Positions 20,430 through 33,459 of a stretch of 64,000 nt of DNA are shown here, one piece after another (within the stretch, counting starts at the first letter, position 1; every line of letters starts with the position of its first letter). The position numbers and the translations under genes were made by a program. Under the pieces are notes generated by a model that worked only from the letters and a program-made list of their open reading frames with translations, was not told the DNA's origin and searched no databases. The DNA is taken from NCBI RefSeq assembly GCF_000003855.2, contig NW_003101681.1, forward strand, positions 2,239,893-2,303,892, read 5' to 3'. The stretch is from Blastomyces gilchristii SLH14081 (taxonomy: Eukaryota > Ascomycota > Eurotiomycetes > Onygenales > Ajellomycetaceae).

Positions 20430-23400
20430 TACAACTAGCTATAGTCTTATTACTTATTGAAGTGTGATATTTATCTGATTTCTTCATTTCTTCTCATTCT
20501 TTTCTTATAATTGTGAAAAGATCAGAATAAGTGAGATCATCTGATTTGTAAGTATCTATGATTTCTCTTACTTTGTGAGACTTTTCAATTATAAGTCTCT
20601 TCTTTTTCAACACTGATGATAGTGCTGTGAATAATTATAATCTACTCAGATTTTGTATCTTTACTTTTATAAGTCATGAATTATTTATTAAGTTGTGTAA
20701 GATCTGTCCCTCTGATTCTTTCAATGTATATATTCTCAGAGAATGTGATTTGAGTATTTTATATAACTTAAATCATCTAGATTGAAACTTCTCAGAACTC
20801 TCATTGTGTATAAGAACTTACATTCTCATCTTGAGACTTGATTTCTTAACTAGTGAGTCTTGTATTCTTTTCAATTGAATTGCTCAGTTTAGAAGTAACT
20901 TATTAGCTCTTACATGTATGTGACTGATCTCTTTCAAACTTGGTTTTACATTCACAACTGTTGTATTTATAACTGCTACTACTGTATCTGTAACTGCTGT
21001 TTTCTCTTCTATCTTTTCTGAAGCATTCTTCAGAATGTGCAGATGCAATTCATACAATAGATAGAATGATGAATACTTGAAGACTGCATGCTGCTGAATT
21101 CATGTAACTAATAGCACCTGACTGAGATATTCATCTTATAATCTTATAGGCTTGCTCATTAGATATTTTATCAGCATGTTGCTTAAGATTTCATTCAAGT
21201 GTTTCACTTTTCTATTCATCTGGGAATGATATAATGTTATTCTACAATGTCTTATCTGTAACTGACTTATAAAATGCCTCACTGCTTCTTCTACAAGATT
21301 CACATCATTATCAGTTAGAATCTCACATGATATTTCATAGTTAACATAGATCTCATTGTGTAGAAACTTCATCATTATCTTCTCTATTATCTCTGAAACT
21401 GCTTTCACAACTGATCAGTCAGTAGTGTAATTAATAGCAGTGATTATTCATTGATTTTCATTTGACATTCACAGCAGTAGGTCTATGAGGTTCATCTCTC
21501 ATTGTTTAAATAATTGTATCATACACTTCATCTAATGTTATACTTTCTTATATTCTAACTCTTTCTTAGATTCTTTCACAACCTGATAATTCAGACACTT
21601 GTAAGTGTATATCTGAATATTCTCAGTCATGCTTAGTCAGTATACTCTTGATTCAAGTACACTTATGAGTTCAGAACTTTCTAAGTGATCAAATTCCTTA
21701 TACATATGAGTCATCAAGTCACATCTAAATAAGTATTCTAGATAGAGAGCTTTCACATATTCTAGATCACAGTAAAGTACAACATCATTTTTCAATTTCC
21801 TTAGCTTAAAGTTCAGAAGTATCTCTTCTACTACTTTCACAAGACACTTGTTATCTGATATCTTGTCATTCTTCAAGTAAGAGATCATGATGTTCACTCA
21901 TTCTGATTTCTTAGACTCTCTCAACATATTTAATACACACTTCTCTTATATCTAGTTTACAGAATCCTCACTCATGAAATCAGATCTGTGACTGATTATA
22001 TCAGATATCACAGTGTTCAATCTCTTTCAGTATTTGATATGAAGATTATACACTTGAAACTCTGAGATTCAATGTGCTAAGTATTTGAAAGGTTTTATTA
22101 TCAATTGTAGATAGATAAGACTTTTATAATTCATAATCACTGTTATTATATATCTGTTGTTAGTATATCTATTTCATAACATCAGCATATGCTTGATTAC
22201 TAGCAATTTCTTTTCATATACTGAGTAATTGAGCTCAGCATCTGATAGTTTTCTATCATTATACATTACTGAGTGCAGCTTGCTATTCTTACTTATCTGT
22301 AAAAAAACACCTCTGATAGCTCATTCAGATGCATTCATCTCAATATAGAAAGATTTATCATGATCTGGTTGAATAAGCACTGAAGATATTATTATACATT
22401 TTCTTAGTATGAGAAAAGCCTCTTCACACACAGCATTTCAGATAATTGAATGAAACTTCTTCTTTCACAGATTTATATCTATTTCTCTTAAGAGATCTGA
22501 GAGTGATGCAGATATTCATGTGAAATTCTTGATGAATCTGCAGTAATATGAGATTAACTCAAGAAACTGTTGTATATAATGTATATTTCTCAGTCATGAT
22601 CAATTCACTATGACATTCAATTTCTTCAGAATGAGATATATACAGTCATCACTCACTATATATTCTATGAACTTCAACTCTTTCATTTCAAACACACACT
22701 TTATTGATTTAATATAGAGCTTATACTCTGTCAGAGTTATAAGCACTTCATTGAGATGCTTCAGATATTCATTGTATAAGTTTGAAAAGACTAGAATATT
22801 ATCAAGATATATAAGATATGAGATTTCATTCTGTTTATAAAGAATTATATTCATCATCATTTGAAAGATAATAGACACATTTATCAGATTGAATAATATT
22901 ATCAGAAATTCAAACTTTTCTCATTGTATATTAAATGCAGTTCATGAGACTGATAGTTTATCTATACAGATCTGTCAGTATTCTGAGAGAAGATTAATCT
23001 TCAATGAATATTAGATATTTTCAACTATATTCAACTATTGTTGAATCTGTGATAATGAATATTCATTCTTGATTATAAGCTTATTAAGTGCTTGATAATT
23101 AATACACATTTATCACTTCTCACTCACCTTTTTCATGAATAGAACTGGAAAGCCTCACATGCTTGATAAGAGTTATATAAGACTATGTTCTAGAAGGTCT
23201 GTGATCTGATACTTCTGTTCTTTTAGATGTGTTTATGACAGAGAATACACATTCTGATTGACTGGTTTTATATCTCTTATGTCAATCTCATGTACAAATT
23301 CTCATTCTGACAACAATTCTGATGAAAGATCTGTTCAGAAGATCTTCTCATACTTCTTCAGAAGCTTCTTCATATACTTATTCTCTTGCATATTCTTTAT

Positions 23401-23890
23401 CTTGATTTTCTCCACTTTCAGGTTCTGTATAATATACAGAATACTTTTGAATGAGATCTTATAAATTATTCTCTTTGCTTGTTAATGTATAAGCAGATTT
23501 AATCCTTCTATATCAGAGATATAAAATGTCCTTCTTATATTAGTTAATAGAATTGTATGAATCATTTTCTTTCTATCAGTTAACTACATATAATATGTAC
23601 ATCATTGAATCTGTGAATTGAATCTTTGAAATCAATTAAGTCTGAGAATAAGGTTGTATTTCACATTCTGCAGCTCTTGTGCTCAAATATAGCAAGATCA
23701 TTCTCTGAAGGGCAAGGGAACTCTTACTCTTGTAGATAATATCAAATATTAATTATCAGATAATCTTATGTATTGAAGATTCTTCACTCAGCAGACTTCT
23801 TTCAGTCTTCAGATTATATAATTATCAATATATTGTGTAGAAGCTTCTGTGTTCACTAACACTTTTACAACCATCTCTTAATTCTTATTC
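20430..23890 (-). pseudogene. M-a pol (protease, RT, RNase H, integrase)
   Basis: Decayed Ty3/gypsy polyprotein on the minus strand. A protease-like stretch lies near 23800-23850 (VNTEASTQYIDN). Reverse transcriptase is at about 22560-23190, with FQMMMNIILYKQNEISYLIY and YLDNILVFS (YLDD changed to YLDN), then KCVFEMKELKFIEYIVSDD. RNase H is at about 21990-22540 (SFYIEMNASEWAIRGVF, VYEKKLLVIKH). The integrase zinc finger is at about 21580-21740 (HMYKEFDHLESSELISVL, then CLNCQ), and the core at 21136-21408 includes EILTDNDVNL and a QMNRKVKHLNEIL motif. No chromodomain is seen. After 21100 the C-terminal part is basic and loses recognisable features near 20500. Confidence 0.87.
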
Positions 23891-23979
23891 AAGTGCTTCT
23901 TATACATTAACATTTCAGATCTCAAGATATTGAGATGAGTATTTACTTCATTCTCATCTGCACTTCAGTCAGAAGTCTA

Positions 23980-25400
23980 CTTTCTCTTAATATTCACAGA
24001 ATTCAGAGAGTCTTCTAACACAGATATCTCTTTCACTTTGAAGCCTTTTTATAGAATATCAGTGAGTGTCTCTGAGCTCACTGATTCTGCTAGTTTTTTA
24101 ACTCTCTTACTTCTTTTAACTGCACATACTGTGTGCAATCTTTTACATTATGATTTTGATGTTCACAGTTAAAGCAAGCTCAATGCTTACAATATCAAGA
24201 TTTTCATTCAGAGAATCTCTTTTTCAGAGAATTCAGTGCTTTAGCAATAGTATTCAGATCTAGATTCATCATATCTAAGTGTGTAACTTGTGTTGTAGAA
24301 GTCTGATTATCTGTTCTTCACTGAGATATACTTAATTGCAGTATTTTCTATTACAATTGACTTACTTATTTCTATATAATGAGAATGTTATATACTTCTT
24401 TCACTGTATCTGATTGTGAGGTTAAGCATTTTCATTTCACTCTTAACTCAGATATAAGATCATGAATGAAGATCTGTAGATAGAAAGATGTTAAAAGCTC
24501 TTCATTCAATATAAGATAGTGTAAGCTGAAGTGTTTGAAGTATAATATAAGATTACTTACTTATCTACACTCAGTGAAGTGTTCATAATACTTGTCTTAT
24601 ACATTCACTTTCTCAAAGTTGTGTAAGATTCATTTGAAAAACTCATTTTATATTTATAAGAATGAATATTGCTTCAGATCTGTGAGATTTCTCTTTTCAT
24701 CAGTCATTTATAATGACTTTGCTTTTTCATGTAGAAACATAGCAGATCTTAAAACTTGTTAAAATTCTGTTAACTATCTGTCTTTAAGTTTATATTCAAT
24801 CTGATAATATAATTGCATCTGACTTAGTCAGCTGATTGCAGCATTATTTTTTCAGTTGCTATTAAAGCTTAATAACTTCAGCAGATCTTCTGATTTAATA
24901 TATTTCATACTCAGATTCTCATTCTGCACAGCAGTCTCTGATAATATGTACACTTCTGAAGAGATTGTGAACAATTGTGATGAGATCTTCAGATTCAGTG
25001 TAGTCATCTGTCTGTGTAAATATTCAATCTTCTGCTACAGATCTAAGACCTAGTTTTCTCTATTCTTATTAATGATGATAATTGTGTCAGTGAAGCTCTT
25101 CATAGTGAATACTTGATTTGCAGTAAATATCAATTGTTGTTTCACTTCTATCTCAGTCTATCACTGTGTATGCAAGGCCTCAATCTCATTTAGAATTCTT
25201 ATACATATACAGCACTTCAATTTCAGTTCAGTGATTTCAGCTGCTTTTCTTACTGTTTTGAGTAAACTCTCTAAGAGGTTCTGCATATCTTTCAGTTCAG
25301 ATAGCAGAGAAGAATGTTATTTGTATTAGCTAGAAAAGGTATTTATTTCAGTGATTTCTCATTGATTGTATAATATCTATTATTATATTACTATATTATT
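23980..25400 (-). pseudogene. M-a gag (CCHC zinc knuckle)
   Basis: Decayed structural protein frame on the minus strand. The clearest part is a nucleocapsid knuckle at about 24115-24185, reading CFNCEHQNHNVKDC, a complete C-x2-C-x4-H-x4-C that has escaped mutation. Upstream in the sense direction the frame is broken by RIP-type stops, with charged, probably helical stretches around 25150-25330. Gag is followed directly by the protease-like region, as in other Ty3/gypsy elements. The start codon cannot be placed. Confidence 0.75.
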
Positions 25401-25440
25401 ATATCACTATATTGTTATATAATTTCTGTTATCATTATAC
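25378..25440. repeat. Imperfect (ATT)/(ATA) microsatellite in the M-a leader
   Basis: Repeats of tattatatta / ctatattatt between gag and the 5' LTR. It shows only low complexity and no sign of function. Confidence 0.5.
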
Positions 25441-25756
25441 AACTCTGGTGATAATCACTTCTCTCTTTTATTCTTCTGAATGAAGAGCAGTCTTCTTTGA
25501 ATCTGATTCACAGCTCTTATCTCTTTTCTCATATCTCATCTATTCATATACATAGCATTCACTTGAATGTGAAGTTTTTCCTTAATAAGCAAAGCAGTAT
25601 CAATCAGATGCTCTTTCACTCATCACTCTTTGTACACTATCTTTTAAGATGTTCTAGAACCACACTGACATGATAACTATAAATCACTTCATAGATGAAA
25701 TTATCATGTCCTGAAGAAGCCTGTGCTTCTCACCAGTTTTTAGACATGCTATCAGA

Positions 25757-25805
25757 TGTTATTCAAAGGTTTCTCCAGCCAGAGTACGATTACAGGCGTA
25801 CATCA
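25757..25805 (-). repeat. M-a 5' LTR, inner part (49 bp)
   Basis: Starts tgttattcaaaggtttctcc and stops where LINE-b enters. Together with 33460-33577 it makes 167 bp, the same as the other M LTRs. The last 14 bases are the LINE-b target duplication. Confidence 0.88.
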
Positions 25806-27496
25806 CTCTGAATTCTTACACATCTGAATCAACCGCTCCACCACGAACTCGCTCGATTTTTCGAATAAGAACCGCCGATAGATCCATCGAAAAGCCCTCG
25901 ATCATACGAGCATTTTGACCCCATCGCCGACCGCATACCCCGTGTGGTGGTGGAGTTATCCAGCCAAACGTGAACCAGATGTCGTTCGAAACTCCTGTGT
26001 GGGATTATCCCCCATTCTCCCCTACCACACCACAACCCCGGGCCAAATTGCCATACAAATTGTAAGGTGAAGAGACCTAGCCATATGCACCAATCTTCTC
26101 GATTTTGGAAGATCCCCGATCTGTAGTTGTGAAGATATCTGAGGAGCGACCTCCGCGAAAACCCTGTCCATCTTTGGTGTTCCAAAACATCAACACCAAG
26201 TCCCACCCTCGTATCGCCCTTCCTAATCTGGCCCATCCCCAGCAGAAAAATACAAAAAGATACCTCAGCAATAATATCAAGCACATAATCAACAGCCACT
26301 TCTGAAGTGCAACCTCCACAGTCTGTCTTCAGTGTATCTAGACATCAACACCAAGTCTCACCCTTGTATCACCTGTCTCAATCTGGCCCATCCCTGACAG
26401 AAAAGTACAAAAAGATATCTCAGCAACTGTACTCAATACATAATCAGCAGACATGACAACTATAAAATCAGTATACTTCAAGGTCTGACTGAGCCTTTGA
26501 TCCCTGCACAGTGAGATATATTATATCTAGTTTTAATATCTCAATATTCAATAGATTCTGCAAGAGATTGAGAACAGCAACACTAGATTTCTATTAAATT
26601 TGAGAATTAACTCTATATTGATATAATCATTGACAAAGTCTTCTATTTTAAGATATAAATAACCAGTTTCTCTACATTCTGCTGATAATATTTACATTAT
26701 CATATAAAAACAGACTTATATTCTCTATAATATCAAGACTCTGAAGAGAAAAAGTCTTGATAGAGAGTATACAGTAGTACATATCTTAGCAGTTTCTATC
26801 TCATTCTTCTGCAGCAGTTAATACAAAAAAAAAAAGATCTTAGAAATAGTTTTTTACTTCTCTTGAAAAAGTAAGGTGTTTTTCTCTGAATTTTATATAA
26901 TATTCTTACAAAGAATTAAAAACAGAGTTGTTTTCTATCATAATTTCATATTCTTTTAAGTAAGAATTACTTTTTCAGTGACTGAAGAGTTTTCATTAAT
27001 ACTTAATTCTTTTTTATACTCTTTATTAACTGATTTGAGTTGCACACTTGTTGTGTGAGAAGAATTGAATAATTTAGAATAAAATTGAATAGTTTTAATC
27101 AATTTCTCTGTAAAAAATTGATTTATTTTTTGTCAGTTTTTCTCTTAAAAACTGTCATATTATCTGATTTATTATCAATTGATATCATACTTTTCCTCAC
27201 TGTATTTCAAGAAAGAGATTATAAAGATTTTATTGATTTATCTTAAAAATCAATTTTAGTTTATTAGATTCTCTTCAAAAATCTAATCTAGTTACTGAAC
27301 TAGTGTGAAAAAAAATCAGATATTTTATATATAAAAGTCTGATATTCTTCTTTTGAAATAGTCTGATCAACTTTTCAATTGAAAACAGACTTAGAAACCT
27401 CTTAATTGAAACAGTCTGATCAACTTTTCAATTCAAAAGAGTTTAATAAATATCTCAATTAAATTAGTCTGATCAACTTTTCATTGAGTAAGAATA
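25806..27496 (+). other. LINE-b 5' region, with a spared GC-normal block and a 155-bp-spaced duplication
   Basis: From about 25830 to 26335 the sequence is nearly free of the C-to-T change and keeps many CpG and CC/GG. From there to 27496 it is mutated. A 109-bp unit at 26187-26295 is repeated at 26342-26450, the second copy carrying C-to-T changes (cccaccctcg against ctcacccttg). An open stretch of 156 codons exists on the minus strand (25829-26299) but resembles nothing I know, and the position fits an untranslated promoter region. A poly(A) run lies at 26825-26837. Confidence 0.6.
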
Positions 27497-29094
27497 ATGA
27501 GTTTGAAAGTACACTCAGTTGATGTGGAAAAGAATGCTTTCTCAAATACTATTCCTGAGATTGAAATTCTGAAGAGAAGAAAGAAAGAAGAAATAGAGAA
27601 ATAACAAGTTCTTGAAATACAGAAACTTGAAAAAGTAAGTAAAATTCTTGAAAAGCAGTATCTGAGTGAGATGAATGAAGAAATTCTGTTAATTATTCAT
27701 GCTCAGGCTAGACAACTACAGAAAGTGATCAAGTTCAAACTTGGAATTTCAAACACAGTTTAAAAAACTTTGAAAATTCCTAATATAATCACTGACTCTT
27801 TAGTTTACTCTTTCTTCTTTTCTACTTCATCTTCTTCTTCTTCTTTAAATCAGAAGAAAACATATACTCAAGCAGCAGAATCTGCTGTCTCTAAATCTGC
27901 TATCTCTAAATCTGCTATCTCAAAACCTGCTCAAAATTCTGAGAAAACTGAGAAGAATACTGCTCATACTTCTATTGATAGAAGAGTGGAGAAAAATGTG
28001 TAAAAAGAGAAAGATCTTCAAATCTCCAGAAATAGAAGACTTATTCTCAAAGTCTCAAAACAGGACATATTGCAGAGAAATAAGCTAAACTCAAACCTCA
28101 TTTTCAAAATTAGAAATGAAATCAATCAGCAGTTCTTTTCTCAGTTAATGATTGATATTAAAGTTCAAAAATCAGTTATAGCTTCAATTGAGTCATTCTT
28201 CTTTAAAAACTCTATCATTCTGACTACAATGCCTGAATTCAGTGCAGAATTCCTTATTCAGAATGAGAATCTCTGTTAAACATAATAATTCTATCTGAGA
28301 GAGATGAAAAGTGAGATAAATTCATTCTTTATGATATTTCAGTTGAAATCTTTGACTGTGAGAAAGGAATACTACTTCTCAAAAATGAATTGAAAGAATA
28401 CAATTCTATTCAACTGAGAAAAGAGCCTGTGTGACTTAATTCAATTAAGTTCAGACAGAGTAGAAGAAATGTCTCTGTTCTAGTGTATATAAAGATACTT
28501 GAATAATCAAGAATCTCTGAAGTAAGAGTAGCAGATTTGAAAATGAGAGTTCATGAATATAAAGACTCAAGAATGAATCTCAAAGCTCAAACACAGTGTT
28601 CAAACTGTCAAAGATATGAATACTTTATAATCTCTTATTTCAGAGACTCAAAATATGCATTCTGTGCTAGAGATTATAAAACTAGTGAGCATAATTATGA
28701 AACATGCTTAAAAAGAGATGAAATATGTTAATATACTCTGCTTAAGTGCTTCAATTGCAAAGAAAAACATGCATCTAGCTCAAAAGAATGTGTATTTACT
28801 TCAAGAACTCAGAAGAACTGGAGAAAAGATAAAGCTCAAAGTGAATATAAAACTGAAGAGAAAAGTCAAGCTAGTAAATCTACAACTGTAAGCTTAAAAA
28901 GAAGAAATTCTCAACTATCTAGATCTTCAAACTTCAACTCTTCAGCTAAGTGTAAACAGAATTTGAATCCTCACACTTCTGTTAAGATTAGAGAATTGAG
29001 AAATGACTCTGATGATAAACTAGATATAATGCAAGCAGTTGAGATTCCTACTTTTCAAAATAGTTATAATCTACTATCTAATGATAGAAATTAG
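27497..29094 (+). pseudogene. LINE-b ORF1 (gag-like, CCHC knuckles)
   Basis: Nucleic-acid-binding protein expected to coat the LINE RNA. The proposed start is ATG 27497 (MSLKVHSVDVEKNAFSN), which leads into a lysine-rich, coiled-coil-like stretch, then a serine-rich linker with three repeats of SKSAI (near 27890-27925). The frame shifts by one near 28275-28282 and continues to TAG 29092. A knuckle near 28596-28640 (CSNCQRYEYFIISYF) has lost ligands. The following ones read CARDYKTSEHNYETC and CFNCKEKHASSSKEC (28748-28792), matching C-x2-C-x4-H-x4-C fairly well. A basic, serine-rich tail follows. Stops in the body are RIP-type. Confidence 0.8.
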
Positions 29095-29123
29095 ATTCTA
29101 CTCTATCTCTACTCTCTCTTAGT

Positions 29124-32100
29124 ATGGATATACAACAAAAACAATAAAAAAAGTTTAAAAACTTTTCAAAAATCACATTTATTCAAAATAATGTGAATAG
29201 AAACTCAAATTGCATTTATTCTTATCTTCAGATTGTATTTGAACAAAAAGTTGATTTTGTACTTCTTCAAGAACTAAACTTTGATACTGAGCAAAAGTAC
29301 ATTATTTCTCATTCAAGCTATTACTGCTTTCTTTCTGAAAAATCTGAGATAAAATCAAGAGTAGTGATCTATGAGAGAAAAAGATCAAGATATCAATTTA
29401 ATTTGAGATTTGATATCATATCTGACTCTGATATTCTAGTGAGTGATATTATAGATAAAGAGAATGAGTTTGATACTATTCAACTTATAAATATCTATAA
29501 TGAAAAGTCATTGAAAGAAAACAACAATACCTGAACAATTAATAGAGGATTTCTGAATATAACTTTCTTAAAAAACTCTATAATTGCAGGAGACTTCAAT
29601 GCACATCATTTCTGATAAAACTCAGAGTGCACAAGAGCAGTAAGAGCAGATAAACTGATTGAATGAACTTTTAAGCATTCAATAGATTTAGTTAACAAGT
29701 CTGATTAACAAACATTCTTTAGAAAAGATATGAAACAGAAATCTATTATAGATCTAACTTTCATATCACAAAATCTAATTGAAAAAAGACTTATAAACTG
29801 ATTTATTAATTCAAATGAAATCTTAGAATCAGGTCATGAGATCATTCAATTTGATATTGAACTGAGTGAAAAATAAAGAAGTGAAAATCCTCTTCTCTCT
29901 AATCAGTATAACTTTGAAAAAGCTGATTGAAAAGCAGTTGAAGAAAGAGTAAAACAGCTGAAATCTGAAAGACAGAGTGAGCTTTATTGAAATCAAAGTC
30001 AAGATATCTTAAATGAAATACTTGAGAATAAAGTAAAGCTGATTACATCTATTCTTCTAACAAGTATTGAAGAAAATATTTCAAAGAAAAAGTCTTCTGA
30101 GTATTTCAAATCTTGATGAAATGAGAATATCACTTCTAAAAGAAAGCAATTAGTCACTGCTAAGAGAGAGTGAAAGAATAACTTAATATCTGATGAAGAG
30201 TTCAAAGCTATTTGAAATGAATATTTTTCAGATATTAAAAAAGTCAAAACAGATTGCTGAAACAAAGTTCTTGAAGAAGCATAAGAAAAAGAAGTTTTTA
30301 AAGCCTTCAACTATACTAAAACAAGAAGTGTAGCAAAGCTTTCAACCTTAGAATATGAATTTCAGAATGAATTGTATACAGTAAACTCTTTTGAGAAAAA
30401 ATGTCAAGCTTTTATAAGAATTCTCTTTCAAAACTCATCACATTTAGAAGAGGAGAATATATCATTTCATGAATATATTGATGAAAATAACTGGGAATGA
30501 TCTGAGCTTACAGGTGATGAACAAGAGTCAGCAATATTCTCAAGTTCAATTAAAACTGCTGCAGGGCCTGATTCAATTAATCATTTAATTATTCAAAACA
30601 CATATTTCTACTTGAAGAATGAATATTTTGAGCTCTTTTTCAATCTCTTAAGAAATGATTATCATTCTGAATGCTGAAGAGAAGCTACTGAAGTAATCCT
30701 TGCAAAATCTAATAGAAAAGCTTCAGTTTCTAAGTTATATAGAGTAATATCTCTGTTGAACTGTTTAAGAAAAGTTTTAGAAAAGATAATAGCTACTAGA
30801 TTATCTTTTATAAGCTCTATTAGTGATTCTCTTCTATATAATAAATAAATGAGAGATAGAAAACAATGTTCTGCAATTGACACTGTTCTCTCAGTTCTTC
30901 ATAATATTCAAGTAGCAAAGCATGAAGGCCTGGTCTCAACTGCAGTTTTTATTGATATAAAAGATGCATTTGATCATGTTTCAAAGTCTAAGATGATTCA
31001 AACTTTGAAGATGTTAAAACTGTCACTTTCTCTAATAAAATGAGTTGATTGTTTCATATCTAAAAGAATTATACAACTATTCTTTGATGGAAGAAAACAA
31101 GATAAAACTGAGATAAAAATAGAAGTATCACAAGAATGTTCAATCTCATCTGTTTTATTTGCAATATACACTGCATATTTATTCAAGAATAGAGAGATGA
31201 AAATAGTGAGATCTTCAAGTTATATAGATGATATTGATCTTCTCTACAGTTCAAAGACAATCAAAGAGAATTTAGAAGTGATTGAGAAAGCAGTAAAGAA
31301 AATCTTTGTTAGAGCAGATATCAATCTAATTCAATTTGATATGAATAAAACTGAGTTAATTCACTTTCTTTCCAGATTTAATAAGAAAGAACTAAGTCTA
31401 ACTCTTCTGAATAAAGAGATTAAACCCAGTTTGAATGTCAAATGACTAGGACTATGATTAAACTCCAAGTTGAATTTTAAATATCATATTCAACAAAGAA
31501 TCATCAAGGCAGAGAGACTACTGAATAGTATAATCAGACTATCAAATACTGAGAGAGGTCTATCTTTTCAGGCTATGAGACAGTTATACATAGCCTGTAT
31601 TATCTCAGTAGCTGATTATGAAGTTCAAGTTTGATGAAACAATCAAGATAACTTCACTGAACTGTTTCAAAGTCTAAAAAACAGAGCTTTGAGAAGAATT
31701 CTGAGAGCATTCAAATTATCTTCTATTAAAGCAATGAAAATTGAAGCCTCAATTTCATCTCCTACTATTCAATTTGAAAAGGCCTGTATGAACTATGCTC
31801 TGAGAGTCATAAAGATGAGCTTAAATCATATAATCAGAGAAAGAGTCTCTTCTTCATTTTCATCAGTTAACTCAGGAAATGAACTGGATTGAAATAGATT
31901 TCTTGATTGAAATGAGAATAATACTTTAAAGAAAATGCTCTCTCAACTGCATAACTATAGACTATGTTCACTTATTAAGAATCAATTTTCTTCATTAAAT
32001 GTTGAGAAAATTGATCATGAGAAGATATCTCTCTGAAGAGAAAAGCTGGAATCTCTCATAGACTTACAAATAAGTGAACTATCTAAAGAGAGAGAATATG

Positions 32101-33074
32101 AACAGCATTTGAAGAAGATCTCTACAATCAATATAAAAGACTCTATTCTGATTTACTCAGATGACTCAAAAAATGAGAATTTGAATAGATTAGATGCAGG
32201 CATTGCTTATACTGAAGATAATATCAATTTTATCTCAGATTTCTGAAATTTAGACTGTGAATCTGAAGTCTTTGATGCTGAACTATTTGCAATAGTGAAA
32301 GCTTTCAAACTCATTGAAATAAAATCTCATAAAAAAGGAAATAGTTTGAAAGAGATATGAATATTCTCTGATAGTTAAGCTGCTTTAAAAAGACTTAGAA
32401 ATAGTCAGATTTATAATGATCAAATGAATCTTGATCTGATTTTAAACTCTGTTTTGAAAATTCAAAAGAGAAGAACATCTAAACTGATAATTCATCTGCA
32501 TTGAATTCCTGCTCATATGAATATTCATGGCAATGAATTGGCTGATTCAGCTGCAAAAAAGGGTTCAGAATTAAGCAGATCTATTCAAACAACAGTGTCC
32601 TGGTCTTTCATAAAGAGAAAGATAAAAGAATCTTGTTTAAACAAGTGAAATGAAAGCTGGCAGAAACAAAAGAAGAGCATACATTATTCAAGATTTGAGA
32701 TAAAACCAAAGTGGAAATCTTGTTCAATTAAATGTAAAAAGAAAATATTCTCATTTATAATTCAGCTAAAACTAGGACATGATTATTTCAAATTCTATAT
32801 ATAAAGATTTGATGATAGATTTGATTCAACAGAGTGCTCATTCTGCAATACAAATGAGAATTCTGAGCATATTGTAATGCATTATGCATTATACAATAGT
32901 CTCAGAGTCAGATTAAAGAAGAAGTATGATTTAAATCAATTAAATATGAGGTTCTTATTCTCAACTGAGACAGGACTTAAATACTTAATAGACTTTCTAT
33001 CAGAAACTCAAGCAGCTATAAGAAAATGGCTCAACTCAGAAGTATCTGAATATGAAGAGATGAAAATTGATTAG
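29124..33074 (+). pseudogene. LINE-b ORF2 (APE endonuclease, RT, RNase H, C-terminal knuckle)
   Basis: One frame from ATG 29124 to TAG 33072 with no net frame shift, broken only by substitutions. The endonuclease is at about 29170-29870: FVLLQELNF, IIAGDFNAHHF, IIDLTFISQN, and GHEII where S-D-H is usual. Reverse transcriptase is at about 30520-31440: KTAAGPDSINHLII, YRVISLLNCLRKVLEKII, FIDIKDAFDHVSK, QECSISSVLFAIYTAY (usual QG has become QE) and SSYIDDIDLLYS with both catalytic aspartates. RNase H is at about 32140-32570 (IYSDDSKNENL, DG changed to DD, then HMNIHGNELADSAAKKG). The end knuckle CSFCNTNENSEHIVMHY has lost its last C. About 1,316 codons, usual for I/Tad-type LINEs. Confidence 0.93.
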
Positions 33075-33371
33075 ATATAGTCTGTTAAAACAGCTATACA
33101 CTATCTTTTAATAATTTTATTTTGTTATAGTCTTTCTTTACTGTACTTGTTTCTTTCTGTTCTTTTCTATCTATCTATTTAATGTGTCTATCTTTAAGAC
33201 TATGTTCTCTTTTCCTTTGTCATGATATTTTCAAATGATTTCAAAGTATTAATAGGTGTTGAAATACTGCAATTTGTAAACAGTTTTTGTATTTTGAGCT
33301 GGAATTTTCTGATTTTGTATATCTGAAATTGATAAGTGTATAATAGTTGACTCTATAGATATAGGAAAAAC

Positions 33372-33426
33372 CCTGAGAACTAAAGGTTCTCAGGTAGATG
33401 TCATAGTCTCTGACTGTATACATCTA
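33372..33426 (+). other. Paired stem-loops at the LINE-b 3' end
   Basis: Stem cctgagaac (33372-33380) with gttctcagg (33386-33394), five-base loop, followed by tagatgt...acatcta as in LINE-a. The stems are preserved although the flanks carry many substitutions. Confidence 0.7.
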
Positions 33427-33459
33427 TAATTGAAGAATAATAATAACAGGCGTACATCA

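Larger units (their letters stand above)
25806..33445 (+). mobile_element. LINE-b: full-length Tad/I-type non-LTR retrotransposon
   Basis: 7,640 bp inserted in the M-a 5' LTR with a 14-bp duplication acaggcgtacatca (25792-25805 and 33446-33459). It comprises a long 5' region, ORF1 with zinc knuckles, ORF2 with endonuclease, reverse transcriptase, RNase H and end knuckle, then 3' hairpins and a short TAA tail. It is more mutated than LINE-a in the shared part (TGG to TGA repeatedly), except for its first 500 bp. Confidence 0.93.

Noticed and set aside
25829..26299. 156-codon minus-strand open frame (with an overlapping 80-codon one)
   Set aside because: It lies in the spared 5' region of LINE-b, where stops are rare because mutation is absent. 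Its tryptophan-rich translation resembles no family I know, and it is antisense to the LINE.
27820..27846. Possible CRISPR or satellite signal in (TTC)n
   Set aside because: It is a short serine-codon run within LINE-b ORF1; there is no spacer-repeat structure anywhere in the window.
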